This document shows, piece after piece, positions 62,575-64,000 of a DNA stretch of 64,000 bases. Below the pieces are notes generated by a model that had not been told where the DNA came from, ran no database searches, and saw nothing but the letters and a program-made list of their open reading frames with translations. Location of the stretch: positions 130,724,420-130,788,419 of the forward strand of contig NC_080540.1 in assembly GCF_028640845.1 (NCBI RefSeq), given 5' to 3'. A program made the translations under genes and the position numbers. Position 1 is the stretch's first letter, and the number at the start of each line of letters is the position of its first letter. This DNA comes from Ahaetulla prasina (taxonomy: Eukaryota; Chordata; Lepidosauria; Squamata; Colubridae).

Positions 62575-64000
62575 GTGAGCTTCTGGTAGCTGGATCCCGG
62601 GACAGGAGGAACGCTAGATCTCCTTCCCCCGCCATTTGGTTATTCCTGCAGCTAAAGGAGAACGGGCAGAAATACTGTACAGGGCAGATCTCAGGTTTTC
62701 TCCTTATATGAAGCGTCTAGCATTTTTTTAAATCCGTAGTTTCTGGTCATGTTGAGATAAACATAGGAACGTTAAAGCAGGGGTTCCCGACCTTGGCAAC
62801 TTTAAGACTGGTGGACTTCAACTCCCAGAATTCAAAGCTGGCTGGGGTATTCTGGGAGTTGAAGTCCTCCAGGCTTAAAGTTGCCAAGGTTGTGGCCCCC
62901 TGCGTTAAGGGGCTTTTACAAAAATAAGTAGATCTGCTTTAAAAATGATTTGGAAGATTTCCTATGCAAGCCAAACACAGACCTGGTGTTCCTTAATGCT
63001 GGCCCAACTTTGTCAGGTTCCCACATCTTTTTTTTTAAAGATACAGTTGTTTTAAGGAATCATTCATCAATCCACCTCTTAAAGAAGTAGCTTTTTTTTT
63101 TTAAGCTAGTAAAAGACCGCAAAAGTTTGAGCTGCTCTATTGAGCGCCCGATTACTGCAATATACAAGGCCCAAAACACTTTTGCCTATAAACAAGTACT
63201 GTACAACTATAATAGTATTATGAGGCAGGGAAGAGCATTTCTGCAGTACAGGTAAAGTCTGCAGCTTTAAAGTTTTAAAATAAAGTTTTAGCTGAAGCAT
63301 TGTAAATCTGCTTCATGTTGTGAGCTTTTAATTGGTGGAGTGCTTAAGAGTGCGTCCATGTGTACTTTTTAAAAGCATAGTAGGATATATAAAACTGTAC
63401 TCTCGTTTGAGAACTGATAAAAGCTGTTGCTTCACTGTTGGTATTATTCTGCTGTAAACCTTTCCTTCTAACTTCAGCAGGTGGCAGCCTCCAGCTCTCT
63501 TCTCTGGGTTTGAAAGGCTGAGCAGTGTCATCTGTTTAGGGTTTAAATCAGGGGCTCCCAGGGCTGTGATTAAACTGGGAAGACACCACAAAAGGTGGAA
63601 ATGTCAAACCACTTTTCAAAATTGTCCAGGAGTTGAGGGTGACTTTGCTTTTTATTATTTCCTCCTTTCAGGTCACTGGGGAGACATAACCTTGGTGTCA
63701 GTTTTGGAAGGCAATTTTTTCTTTTCTTTTCTTTTTTTTCCACTTAACTGCCACATATTTTATCTGGGGAAGTTGCGGGGGGGTTGTTGTTGGAGCGGTA
63801 AAAAGTTATTCATAACAACATTCCGTATTCAAGGACATCCTGCGTCTGATGGAGACTGCCTGAAGATTGTATCCAATCAAATGTGAAGAGTTGATTGGAC
63901 AATGTGATGAACTTGTGGGTGTGGGGCAGGGCTGTGAACTGTCAACTGGGTGTGAAAAACCTGGAAGCTTTTAGTTTCAGGTTTTCCCAGCTGTGCCAAC
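62575..64000 (+). other. NT5C: NT5C intron 1 (partial)
   Basis: Apart from the foldback element at 62778-62902, I see no repeat and no second NT5C exon (expected to start with a conserved DKVASVYEAP-like sequence) before the window ends. Confidence 0.6.
62778..62902. mobile_element. Palindromic hAT-like element in NT5C intron 1
   Basis: CAGGGGTTCCCGACCTTGGC ... GCCAAGGTTGTGGCCCCCTG, 125 bp. Flanks CGTTAAAG / CGTTAAGG match at 7 of 8 (62770-62777, 62903-62910). Confidence 0.85.

Overview
This is vertebrate nuclear DNA, almost certainly from a squamate and most probably an advanced snake. The support is long introns with GT-AG boundaries, CpG-island promoters, and the repeat mix: BovB, L2 and CR1/L3 LINEs, squamate tRNA-derived SINEs, many short palindromic hAT-type elements, and a LINE tail of (GAATA)n. 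Four protein genes are present in the order NUP85(-), SUMO2(+), JPT1/HN1(+), NT5C(+). This is the same order and relative orientation as the human 17q25 block (recalled, not searched), so the window is a conserved syntenic segment rather than an accessory island.

Layout. 1-17.4 kb: NUP85 on the minus strand; 17 coding exons could be placed and joined in frame (589 codons), and the last exon or exons lie beyond base 1. 17.4-31.1 kb: a gene-free interval between the divergent NUP85 and SUMO2 promoters. It holds a triple-nested repeat (24.2-26.5 kb), decayed L2 and other LINE relics, SINEs and foldback elements. 31.07-36.89 kb: SUMO2, four exons, 95 codons plus stop. 37.5-40.6 kb: no gene and no repeat recognised. 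40.91-58.07 kb: JPT1, five exons, 161 codons plus stop; its introns contain an L2 LINE with a 671-codon open reverse-transcriptase frame and several other LINE, SINE and hAT insertions. 59.3-62.2 kb: a cluster of foldback elements and CR1 relics. 62.39 kb to the end: first exon of NT5C, with the rest beyond the window.

The host genes are unrelated housekeeping functions that share a neighbourhood: a nuclear-pore scaffold subunit, a ubiquitin-like modifier, a microtubule/signalling-associated small protein and a deoxynucleotidase. I found no prokaryotic-type system, no CRISPR array, no tRNA or rRNA gene, no intact viral element, and nothing I would call a new biological system. The most useful observations are at gene-repeat interfaces: a 5' splice site built from a CA/TG microsatellite, a GC-AG intron, a weak JPT1 first donor, a duplicated JPT1 proline-rich segment, nested insertions dated by exact target-site duplications, and a CR1 tail in the NT5C 5' region. 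All coordinates were derived by hand from the sequence.
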